Part shown: one piece after another, positions 56,873 to 64,000 of the stretch
Numbering within the stretch: the stretch's first letter is position 1
Layout of the letters: the number at the start of each line of letters is the position of its first letter
Assembly: GCF_008795985.1 (NCBI RefSeq)
Contig: NZ_VMHP01000002.1
Coordinates: 558,001 to 622,000, forward strand
Origin: Marinobacter halotolerans
GTDB lineage: Bacteria; Pseudomonadota; Gammaproteobacteria; Pseudomonadales; Oleiphilaceae
Direction of reading: 5' to 3'
Length of the DNA stretch: 64,000 bases
Translations under genes and position numbers: made by a program
The notes under the pieces: generated by a model
Database searches by the model: none
What the model was told of the DNA's origin: nothing
The model's input: the letters and a program-made list of their open reading frames with translations, nothing else

Positions 56873-59699
56873 GCTGATCGTCGCCATTGCGCTGACCGCT
56901 TTGCTGGCCGGGTGCCAGTCAATGTCCGGGCTTTTCTCCGGGGACCGGTCCAATGAGCCAAAACCGGGAACTCTGGCGAGCCTGGAACCGGCTGCATTGC
57001 CAGATAGGTCTGCCGCCACCTTGCCCCCGGCAGTGACCCGGGAGCAGGTTACCGAAAGCTATCGGGCCCTGTTGCCGTTGCTTCAGGACCCGGGCAAGCG
57101 CGTGGAAGTGCGTCACCGCCTGGCAGACCTGGAGTTCGAGCGGGCGGAAACCGAAATGATCGAAAACGCCGTGGATGAAATGGCCGGCGCCATTGAAGCC
57201 TACCAGGCGCTGCTTGCGGAAAATCCGGATCGGCCCAACAACGACCGCATTCTGTACCAGCTTGCCCGCGCCTATGATCTGCGTGGCATGCGCCAACAGC
57301 AACTTGACTCGCTCGATCGCCTGGTTGAGCAGTACCCGGACTCTGAATTCTGGGTGGAATCCCAGTTCCGCCGTGGCGACATCCTGTTTCGGGAGAATCG
57401 CTACGCCGAGGCCGAAAACGCGTTTGTGAAAGTGATCAACGCCAATTCCGCTGACGGACGGGGTGAGTCTTTTCTGGTCAATGCCCAGTACATGCGCGGC
57501 TGGAGCCAGTTCAAGCAGGGAGATTTCCGGTCAGCCCTGCAGAGCTATATGGCGGTGCTGGATCTTGTAATGCCGGGAAAATCTTCCGTGATGGCGGTGG
57601 AAAAACAGTACCAGACCCTGACGGAAGACCTGTTCCGGGTATTCGGCCTGTCGCTGTCCTATCTGGACGGTGCCGATACCCTTCAGGCTCTGTTCGAGGA
57701 AGCCGGCGAGAAAGCCTACGAAGTGCTGGTGTACGACCGGTACAGCAAGCTACTGCTGGAGCGTGAGCAATACTCCGATGCCATCAGCGTGTATGAGCGC
57801 TACATCGAATCCCGGCCCTTCAGCCCGTGGGCGCCCAGATACCACATACGCATTATTGAAACCCTTCAACTGGCCGGGTTTACCACCACCATCGTGGACC
57901 GCAAGGCCCAGTTTGTCAGTGACTACGGGTTTTACAGCGTTTACTGGCCCCAGGCAGAGGAAGATACCCTTCAGTTTATACAGCAACAGCTGGAAACTCT
58001 GATTCCCGAATTGGCCAATCGCCAGTACGCGCTGGCAACCGACAGTGAGGGGCAGAAGGCGAGGGACCATTACCGGGAAGCCGCGGACTACTATGAAGAG
58101 TTTGCCGACACTTTCCCCACGCATCCGCAAACCCCGGAGATGCTGTTCCTGCTGGGTGAATCCCGTCTGGCCCTGGAGCAGTGGCCGGAAGCGATTGCAG
58201 CTTTTGAGCGGGTCGCTTATGACTTCCCCTACCAGGGCGAGGTTCCGGACAGGGCCAGGGAGGCGGGCTACGCCTCGGTACTGGCGTATCAGCGCTACGC
58301 CGAAACCTGGCCGGCCGAGCCGGAGCAGCAGTACCGGGATTACGCGGAATTTCAGCAGATGAACCGTTTGCGCTTCGCCAACGCGTTCCCCCTGGATCCC
58401 CGTTCGGATGATGTGCTGTATACCGCTATCCAGTACCGGTTTGACCAGCAGGGCTACCAGCAAGTGATCAACCTGAGTGAACAGTTAATCGCCCGCGGCC
58501 CCCGGGCCGGATTACTGGCGGAGGCGCGCCTGCTCAAGGCTCACAGCCTGTTCGAACTCGACCAGTATGCGGCCGCGGAACTCGCCTACCAGGACGCCCT
58601 GCAGGCCTTGCCGCCAGAGGATAGCCGTCGGGACGGACTGATCGAGAACCTGGCCGCCTCGGTGTTCCGGCAGGCGGAAGCGCTGGCGGCGGCGGGCAAA
58701 ACAGCTGAGGCGGTCAGCGAATTCCTGCGGGTGGGACTGGTCGCGCCAAGCGCCGCGCTCACCGCTAATGCCCTGTACGATGCCGCCACCCTGCTGATGG
58801 AACTGAAGCACTGGCAGGATGCGATTAACGTGATGACCGCCTTCCGGGCCGACTACCCTGACCACGAGCAGATAGACACCCTGCCAGCCCGACTGGCGCT
58901 GGCCTATCGCGAGACGGAGCAGTGGGAGAAAGCCGGTGACGAGCTGAACCGTCTGTTCGCCATGGCGACAACCGACGAAGAGCGCCGCGAGAACCTGCTG
59001 ATTGCCGCGGAGCTGTATGAACGGGCGGGCAATCTGACCAAGGCGATTGATACCTGGCGCCTGTATGCCAATACCTATCCCCGGCCGCGAGATGTCTACA
59101 TGGAGGCGGCAAAGAGCCTGTCCGGACTCTACGAAAAGATTGGTGACGATTCCCGGCGTCGTTACTGGCTGGCGCAACAGATGGCTGTCGTCGATGAGGC
59201 GCCGGCTCAGGCGGATGACCGCATGCGTTACCTGGCGGCAGAGGCCTCGGCGATTCTGGCCCGGGAAAAACTGGAAGCCTACAACAGCATAGCGCTTACC
59301 CTGCCACTGAATCAGAGCATGAGTGCAAAAGTCAGAGCTCTGGAGGAGGCTGTTGCGGCCTACCAGAAAACCTCATCCTACGGCGTTTCTTCTTTTGCCA
59401 CCGAAGCGGGCTACCAGATCGCCCATATCTACGGTCGGCTGGGTCAGGATCTGATGGCCTCCGAGCGGCCGACCGGTCTGAGCGAGCTGGAACTGGCCCA
59501 GTATGAGTTGTTGCTTGAAGAGCAGGCCTTCCCGTTTGAGGACAACGCCATCAGTATCCATGAGCAGAACGCAAGCCGGACCCGCAGCGGAATCTACGAC
59601 GAGTGGGTAAAACGCAGTTTCGAGGCGCTAAAACGACTGTTGCCGGGTCGTTACGACAAGCCCGAAATTCTGACAGGAGTTGTCAATGAACTGGATTAG
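56865..59699 (+). CDS. Very large TPR lipoprotein
   Basis: The 944-residue lipoprotein (LTALLAGC, lipid Cys at 17) is made almost entirely of TPR-like repeats (YQLARAYDLRGMRQQQLDSL, EMLFLLGESRLALEQWPEAI). It ends in a conserved-looking tail with LAQYELLLEEQAFPFEDNAI and YDEWVKRSFEALKRLLPGRY. Size and design recall AgmU/GltD-type scaffold proteins. Membrane attachment and repeat content suggest it bridges the outer membrane and the ExbBD motor. The ATG at 56865 gives the lipobox start; longer frames are rejected. Confidence 0.75.
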   Translation: MTRLIVAIALTALLAGCQSMSGLFSGDRSNEPKPGTLASLEPAALPDRSAATLPPAVTREQVTESYRALLPLLQDPGKRVEVRHRLADLEFERAETEMIENAVDEMAGAIEAYQALLAENPDRPNNDRILYQLARAYDLRGMRQQQLDSLDRLVEQYPDSEFWVESQFRRGDILFRENRYAEAENAFVKVINANSADGRGESFLVNAQYMRGWSQFKQGDFRSALQSYMAVLDLVMPGKSSVMAVEKQYQTLTEDLFRVFGLSLSYLDGADTLQALFEEAGEKAYEVLVYDRYSKLLLEREQYSDAISVYERYIESRPFSPWAPRYHIRIIETLQLAGFTTTIVDRKAQFVSDYGFYSVYWPQAEEDTLQFIQQQLETLIPELANRQYALATDSEGQKARDHYREAADYYEEFADTFPTHPQTPEMLFLLGESRLALEQWPEAIAAFERVAYDFPYQGEVPDRAREAGYASVLAYQRYAETWPAEPEQQYRDYAEFQQMNRLRFANAFPLDPRSDDVLYTAIQYRFDQQGYQQVINLSEQLIARGPRAGLLAEARLLKAHSLFELDQYAAAELAYQDALQALPPEDSRRDGLIENLAASVFRQAEALAAAGKTAEAVSEFLRVGLVAPSAALTANALYDAATLLMELKHWQDAINVMTAFRADYPDHEQIDTLPARLALAYRETEQWEKAGDELNRLFAMATTDEERRENLLIAAELYERAGNLTKAIDTWRLYANTYPRPRDVYMEAAKSLSGLYEKIGDDSRRRYWLAQQMAVVDEAPAQADDRMRYLAAEASAILAREKLEAYNSIALTLPLNQSMSAKVRALEEAVAAYQKTSSYGVSSFATEAGYQIAHIYGRLGQDLMASERPTGLSELELAQYELLLEEQAFPFEDNAISIHEQNASRTRSGIYDEWVKRSFEALKRLLPGRYDKPEILTGVVNELD

Positions 59700-60306
59700 C
59701 CTGCCGGCCATTCCGTTACAGAGGATACTGGCGGTCGCCCGTCTGAGTGTCTTACCGGCTCTGTTTTTGTTACTTGCCGGCTGCGCAACGACGCCAGACC
59801 CGGAGAAGGACGCCGAGTTGGTCCGGGAACAGGCGAGGCAGAAAGCTTTGCAGCAGGACTTTGATCAGGCCGTCGAAACAATGAAGAGCGGCGATCATGG
59901 AGTGGCAAAAGAGCAGTTCGAAGCGCTTCATGAGCAATACCCCGAGCGCACGGGGCCGCTTGCCAATCTAGGGATACTCGCCATGAAGGCCGACGAGCCG
60001 TCCCGTGCCAGCAAACTGTTTGAGCAGGTGGTTGCACTGGATCCGTCTCACACTGCGGCGCTGAATCATCTGGGCGTGATTGCGCGGGAAAACGGCGAAT
60101 TTGAAAAGGCCGAGAAATATTACCGTCAGGCCCTTGCCGCCGATCCGGATTACCTTCCGGCGGTTATGAACCTCGCCATTCTTCTGGACATCTATCTGGG
60201 CCGGCCAGGTGAGGCCTTACCCCTGTACGAGCAGTATCAGGCTTCGGCGGAAGAAACGCATCCGCGACTGAAAGACTGGATTTTTGACGCCAAAAACCGC
60301 ATCTAG
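59686..60306 (+). CDS. TPR lipoprotein
   Basis: The 206-residue protein has a lipobox (LLLAGC) and about three TPRs (AALNHLGVIARENGEFEKAE, followed by KYYRQALAADPDYLPAVMNL). It starts inside the previous gene (14-bp overlap) with AGGAG 6 bp upstream. It resembles small TPR lipoproteins such as AglT/GltE or PilW-like pilotins and may help assemble outer-membrane parts of the array. Family assignment is by architecture only. Confidence 0.75.
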   Translation: MNWISLPAIPLQRILAVARLSVLPALFLLLAGCATTPDPEKDAELVREQARQKALQQDFDQAVETMKSGDHGVAKEQFEALHEQYPERTGPLANLGILAMKADEPSRASKLFEQVVALDPSHTAALNHLGVIARENGEFEKAEKYYRQALAADPDYLPAVMNLAILLDIYLGRPGEALPLYEQYQASAEETHPRLKDWIFDAKNRI

Positions 60307-60318
60307 GGAGCCCCACTC

Positions 60319-60642
60319 ATGTGGAATGTTCTTAAAGCCTCTGTGATTGCCGTGGTAATGGCAGGGACGCCCGTTATCGCCGCCGCCCAGAGCAACGTGA
60401 TTACCCTGGAAGGGGCGCGGATTCGTGGCGGCCAGGAAGCACCCCTGGTGCTTTATCTGGTGCCCTGGCAACCGCCCGAGGCCAGATCTCTCGACCGGCC
60501 GGACGAGGAGCTGATGCTGGCGCGGCCTGTCAGACCACTCGAAAGGGCCGAATTTCAGCGCCTTATCGGCTATCATGAGCACTTTCAGGCACTGAATCGG
60601 CCTGAAACCGCGCCTGACGAGGTCGGAGGCCGCTCCGAATGA
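60319..60642 (+). CDS. Small exported protein of unknown function
   Basis: The 107-residue protein has a signal peptide (ending VIAAAQS) and a Pro/Arg-rich body with LVLYLVPWQPPEARSLDRPD. I do not recognise a family. GGGAG lies 8 bp before the ATG, and it follows the TPR lipoprotein by 12 bp. The only notable gap of the array (134 bp) follows, so it may end a first transcript with exbB starting a second. Confidence 0.6.
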   Translation: MWNVLKASVIAVVMAGTPVIAAAQSNVITLEGARIRGGQEAPLVLYLVPWQPPEARSLDRPDEELMLARPVRPLERAEFQRLIGYHEHFQALNRPETAPDEVGGRSE

Positions 60643-60776
60643 GACCTGTGTCACATTTGCTCTGTGCAGCCGCGCATGCAAACACAAACCGCTACAAACC
60701 TTTTCGCCAACTTACCCCAAACTCTCCCGTTGCCGAATAGACTCACAACATTCATGGATTATGGAGTGCCCAGATA

Positions 60777-61475
60777 ATGATCGAAACTGCCGTTCGCTTT
60801 TTCCAGGAAGGTGGCTTTTTCATGTACCCGATTGCCGTTGTACTGGCTATTGGCGTTATTGTTGCCGCCGAACGATACATCTACCTTTCTGCCCAGAAGA
60901 TGACCAACCGTCGGGATTTCAACCGGCTGCATCAGATGATCTCCAAGAAGGATCTCAAGGGCGCTCTCAACTACGCCAACGAGGCCGGCAGTGCCATGGC
61001 ATCCATGCTCGGTTTCGGGCTCCAGCGCCTGGCCCGTCGCCAGTCCCGTGAAGAGATTGAATACGCGATGGAGGAGGGGCTGCTGGAGGTCATGCCCCGC
61101 CTGGAAAAGCGCACACAGTACCTGTCCACCCTCGCCAATATCTCGACTCTGCTGGGTCTGCTGGGCACGATTATCGGTCTGATTGCGGCGTTTACGGCGG
61201 TCGCGTCGGCGGATCCCTCCCAGAAAGCCAGCCTGCTTTCCCAGAGCATTTCCGTGGCCATGAACACCACGGCGTTCGGCCTGATGGCGGCGATTCCACT
61301 TCTGCTGATTCATTCGGTACTGCAGACCAAAACCAACGAGATTATCGACAGCTTCGAGATGGCCGGTATCAAGGTGCTGAACCTGATCAACGACGGCACC
61401 GGTGGCAAGCCGGCCGCTGCCGCTAAGGCACCCCAGAACGAACAGCCCGCCAGTCCTGCCGGGTCCATGGCATAA
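60777..61475 (+). CDS. MotA/TolQ/ExbB family proton-channel protein
   Basis: The 232-residue inner-membrane protein has three helices: about 16-37 (YPIAVVLAIGVIVAAERYIY), 118-140 (LLGLLGTIIGLIAAF) and 160-185 (NTTAFGLMAAIPLLL). The Thr-bearing TM2 and TM3 motifs of ExbB/TolQ are kept. It should form the pentameric motor around the two ExbD-type proteins encoded next, using proton flow to do work across the envelope. AglR, the TolQ-like motor subunit of myxobacterial gliding, is an architectural parallel. Confidence 0.93.
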   Translation: MIETAVRFFQEGGFFMYPIAVVLAIGVIVAAERYIYLSAQKMTNRRDFNRLHQMISKKDLKGALNYANEAGSAMASMLGFGLQRLARRQSREEIEYAMEEGLLEVMPRLEKRTQYLSTLANISTLLGLLGTIIGLIAAFTAVASADPSQKASLLSQSISVAMNTTAFGLMAAIPLLLIHSVLQTKTNEIIDSFEMAGIKVLNLINDGTGGKPAAAAKAPQNEQPASPAGSMA

Positions 61476-61499
61476 AGTTCACATCAGGGAGCTCAGTCC

Positions 61500-61997
61500 A
61501 TGAGGCGCAAGCATCGTCGGCTTCGTAGCGAAACCGACCTGGATATAACACCGTTCATGAACCTGATGATCGTTCTGGTGCCGGTATTGCTGCTGAATAT
61601 GGTATTCGCCCACACCAGCGTGTTGGAGCTGAATTTTCCAAATGTCGAAAGCAGTTCTACCGAACAACCGAAAGAGCTTCAGCTTCAGGTGATGATCTTT
61701 GACGACCAGCTTGTGGTTGCGGATAACCAGGGCGGTGTCATCAAGGCCATCGGTAAGAAAGAGTCGGTCCACGACTATGAAATGCTGGGTCAGGTCATGA
61801 AGGAGCTTAAAAGACGCATGCCCGACAAGCGCAACCTGACCATCATGCCCTCAGGAGATACGCCCTATCAGACGCTGGTGTCGGTGATGGACGCCGTGCG
61901 CTCTTATGACGCGGTAGTTGCCGGTGATGTGGTAGAGGCCGAGCTGTTTCCCGAAATCTCCCTCGGAGATGCGCCAGAAAGGGTGGAGGCGTCATGA
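61500..61997 (+). CDS. ExbD/TolR family protein lacking the membrane Asp
   Basis: The 165-residue protein has a basic cytoplasmic start, one membrane helix (about 16-38) and a periplasmic ExbD/TolR domain (TIMPSGDTPYQTLVSVMDAV). In the helix, the proton-carrying Asp of ExbD and TolR is replaced by Asn: it reads TPFMNLMIVL where a V-D-V or M-D-I pattern is expected. Its stop overlaps the second exbD gene by 4 bp, so it probably works as a heterodimer with that Asp-bearing partner. Confidence 0.9.
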   Translation: MRRKHRRLRSETDLDITPFMNLMIVLVPVLLLNMVFAHTSVLELNFPNVESSSTEQPKELQLQVMIFDDQLVVADNQGGVIKAIGKKESVHDYEMLGQVMKELKRRMPDKRNLTIMPSGDTPYQTLVSVMDAVRSYDAVVAGDVVEAELFPEISLGDAPERVEAS

Positions 61998-62494
61998 AGG
62001 AATCTGCCAGAGCCAAACGCATCAAGCGCCATTACAAGCGCGGCAAACAGCAAAGCAAATTGAATCTGGTTTCCCTGATGGATATTTTTACCATTCTGGT
62101 GTTCTTCCTGATGGTGAATTCGTCCTCGGATGTGCAGGTGCTCAACCAGGACAACGCCATCAAGCTGCCCGAGTCGAAAGCCGAGGCTCCGCCGGCTGAC
62201 GTGCTGGCATTGATCGTTACTGATGACAGCATCCTGGTGAACGGACGGGTGGTCACCGGGTTGGATAGCTTCCGCAGTTTTGATGGCAAAGTAGAGCCTG
62301 CCCTGCAGGAAGAACTTAACTATCAGTCGGCCCGTGCGAGTAGCCCGGCCCCTGACGCCGGTCGGCCAATCACCATCCTGGCGGACCGCGAGCTGCCCTA
62401 TGATCTGTTGAAAAAGATCATGTCCACCTGTGTGGACGCGGGCTATGCCAGTATTTCCCTCGCCGTTAACCAGAAACCAGAGCAGGGGGCCTGA
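61994..62494 (+). CDS. ExbD/TolR family protein with the catalytic membrane Asp
   Basis: The 166-residue protein has one membrane helix with the family Asp intact (VSLMDIFTILVFFLMV, Asp about residue 28). A periplasmic domain ending in LPYDLLKKIMSTCVDAGYAS follows. It is translationally coupled to the first ExbD-like gene (ATGA overlap; GGAGG 4 bp upstream). It should carry protons for the motor. Confidence 0.92.
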   Translation: MKESARAKRIKRHYKRGKQQSKLNLVSLMDIFTILVFFLMVNSSSDVQVLNQDNAIKLPESKAEAPPADVLALIVTDDSILVNGRVVTGLDSFRSFDGKVEPALQEELNYQSARASSPAPDAGRPITILADRELPYDLLKKIMSTCVDAGYASISLAVNQKPEQGA

Positions 62495-62496
62495 CC

Positions 62497-63495
62497 GTGT
62501 CTCAGTATCGACAGGGATTGCCCTGGAACCGGGAGAGCGGCGAGCGCAAACGCCTGCTGTCGGTTTCGTTACTACTGGTGCCTTTATTTGTGCTGGTGGC
62601 AGCGTATGTAAGCTGGGTGAAGCTGCCGGAAGTCGAGCGTGCCGAGCGGGAGGCATTGCCTCCGCAGCTGGCCCGGCTGGTGGTCGAGCAGGAGCCGCCT
62701 CCGCCACCACCGCCCGAGCCTGAACCGGTGCAGCCTGAACCCGAGCCGGAACCGGAGCCGGTGAAAGAGGAACCGCAGATTGTTGAGGCTGAACCCGAGC
62801 CCGAGCCGGCTCCGCCTGAACCTGAACCGGCGCCCGAGCCGGAAGCCGAGATTGTCGAAGCACCTGAACCCAGCGAACAGGAAGTGGAAAAAGCGCGGGA
62901 GAAGGCCAGAAACACCGGTATTCTCGCCATGGGTGACGAGCTTTCAAAACTGGCAACTCTGGGCAAGTCAGTGAAACTTGATGCACCGTCGACCGTGACC
63001 GCGGAACCCATCGCCCGCAAGACGGGTGATACCCTAGCGCAGAGGGCCAATACTGGCCGCAGTGCCGGCGTTGATGAAACGCAATTGAGTCAGGAGAGCA
63101 AGCAGATTGCGCTTGCTGAGCGTCAGCAGGCGGAAGTGGAGCAGGCCAAAGAAATTGTCGCCGAAGCCCGGAAAACCGAACGCGAACGGGAAGTGGCCAA
63201 ACAGTCCCGGACCCGGGAAGCGGTGGAGCGCACGCTGGACCAGAACAAGTCCGTTATCCTCAGTATCTACTACCGGGAACTGCGGCGTCAGCCTTCGCTG
63301 CAGGGCAACGTGACACCGGAGCTGGTGATCGAGGAAAGCGGTGCGGTTTCAAGTTGTGATGTGGTGTCCTCCACCGTGGACGAGCCAAAGCTTGAACAGA
63401 AGATCTGCAACCGTCTGCGGCTTGTTAACTTTGGCGAGCGCCCCGGCGTCGAGACCATGACCATCCGCTATCCTATCGAGCTTTTGCCGGGCTAA
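62497..63495 (+). CDS. TonB-like protein with AgmX/PglI-type C-terminal domain
   Basis: The 332-residue protein has one membrane helix (about 27-45), a Pro-Glu/Pro rod (about 68-125) that can span the periplasm, a coiled segment (about 200-250) and a C-terminal domain (NKSVILSIYYRELRRQPSLQ onward). That domain resembles the AgmX/PglI domain rather than classical TonB. It has two Cys (SSCDVVSS and KICNRL) that may form a disulfide. It would transmit ExbBD motor force to outer-membrane or TPR partners. The start is a GTG 2 bp after exbD. Its 3' end overlaps the convergent symporter gene by 23 bp. Confidence 0.85.
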   Translation: MSQYRQGLPWNRESGERKRLLSVSLLLVPLFVLVAAYVSWVKLPEVERAEREALPPQLARLVVEQEPPPPPPPEPEPVQPEPEPEPEPVKEEPQIVEAEPEPEPAPPEPEPAPEPEAEIVEAPEPSEQEVEKAREKARNTGILAMGDELSKLATLGKSVKLDAPSTVTAEPIARKTGDTLAQRANTGRSAGVDETQLSQESKQIALAERQQAEVEQAKEIVAEARKTEREREVAKQSRTREAVERTLDQNKSVILSIYYRELRRQPSLQGNVTPELVIEESGAVSSCDVVSSTVDEPKLEQKICNRLRLVNFGERPGVETMTIRYPIELLPG

Positions 63496-64000
63496 GAAGT
63501 GCCAGCGCAAGGCTGACCAGTGCCGATGCCGCCAATGCGCCGACAAACGGCCAGAGTGTGGGAATCGCGCCGGGAAAGCTGGCAGCTTCAAGGCCCGCCA
63601 CCAGGCTGCCTCCGGCGATCCAGCCGGGGGCGATGGCGCCGGCCAGGCCGGCAAGCCCGCCCATTACAGCGGCTTGTGTTGTCATCCGGCGCCAAAGCCC
63701 CATCAGAACCGGCACAATCGCCGTTGCACACAGCAGGTCCGCAATCAGGAACAGTCTCAGAACCGAGATTCCCTCCAGCGCAACCAGCACCACAGGAATC
63801 ATCAGTACCACGGTAATCCAGCGGGCCGACGCCAGTGACAGCCCCTGCTTTTCCGTAACGGCAAGAGACGCAAACGCATTCTGAAGGGTATCCACTGAAG
63901 AGGCCACCAGGGTTAGCGCCAGAATCAGGGCCGGTAGCGCCAGCCAGGGCGAGGCTCCCGCCAGCAGGGCAAAGAAGGGAATGGGAGGCGACCCCAGGTC
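63473..64000 (-). CDS. Sodium:solute symporter family protein, C-terminal part (cut by window edge)
   Basis: The minus frame is open from the window edge to a stop at 63473, giving 175 residues of hydrophobic helices. LALTLVASSVDTLQNAFASL matches the SSS family region near TM8, followed by RRMTTQAAVMGGLAGLAGAI and a short basic end. The substrate is unknown. Its last 23 bp overlap the TonB-like gene tail to tail. Confidence 0.8.
   Translation of the reverse strand, partial: DLGSPPIPFFALLAGASPWLALPALILALTLVASSVDTLQNAFASLAVTEKQGLSLASARWITVVLMIPVVLVALEGISVLRLFLIADLLCATAIVPVLMGLWRRMTTQAAVMGGLAGLAGAIAPGWIAGGSLVAGLEAASFPGAIPTLWPFVGALAASALVSLALALLSPAKAR

Noticed and set aside
62690..62880. Repetitive GAGCC/GAACC DNA that looks like a tandem repeat
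   Set aside because: It encodes the Pro-Glu rod of the TonB-like protein; codon-level repetition without CRISPR-like repeat and spacer structure.

Overview
The window reads as one contiguous stretch of a Gram-negative gammaproteobacterial chromosome, most likely Marinobacter or a close relative. This placement is an inference from the tig-clpP-clpX-lon-hupB-ppiD block next to a hexR-controlled Entner-Doudoroff cluster, moderately high G+C and the envelope gene content; no rRNA, tRNA, CRISPR array, insertion sequence or phage gene was seen.

Layout. 1-2.2 kb: a partial gamma-glutamyltransferase, a TauE/SafE permease and a decayed Lrp/AsnC-TRAP junction. 2.2-10.8 kb: protein quality control (trigger factor, ClpP, ClpX, Lon, HU-beta, PpiD), with recognisable terminators between units. 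10.9-21 kb: central sugar metabolism, with hexR divergent from zwf-pgl-eda, gap-pyk divergent from edd-glk, then a uracil-DNA-glycosylase-like gene. 21-41.6 kb: glycerol metabolism. It holds an orphan GlpV-like binding protein, a porin, glpD, glpR, glpK, a sigma-54 activator, a complete GlpSTPQUV-type ABC glycerol importer, a chemoreceptor, and an eno-tpiA pair. GlpR-like 18-bp palindromes recur before several of these genes, so the window appears to encode a regulon carrying glycerol through triose phosphate to phosphoenolpyruvate. No glpF was seen.

41.7-63.5 kb: envelope and redox functions. ApbE is followed by a minus-strand trio (a CxxCH protein, a LamG di-CxxCH lipoprotein and a Tat-exported protein), divergent from a 15-gene plus-strand array. 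The array runs: HzsA-like CxxCH lipoprotein, SH3-barrel protein, second outer-membrane barrel, TlpA-like thioredoxin, DUF4266 lipoprotein with a C-terminal GGGCGCN tail, DUF3570 barrel, small exported protein, two large TPR proteins, a TPR lipoprotein, a small exported protein, then ExbB, two ExbDs and a TonB-like protein with an AgmX/PglI-like C-terminus. Gaps are short or negative, so it is probably one or two transcription units. The composition (TolQ/ExbB motor, two ExbD-type stators, TonB-like linker, TPR scaffolds, outer-membrane barrels) resembles the Agl-Glt trans-envelope machine of myxobacteria, here combined with putative heme and thiol-redox parts. This is the best candidate for a poorly described system. 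One ExbD has Asn where the proton-carrying Asp is expected. The window ends in a partial sodium:solute symporter on the opposite strand.

All family names come from reading the translated sequence; no database search was run. Regulatory sites were found and scored by eye.
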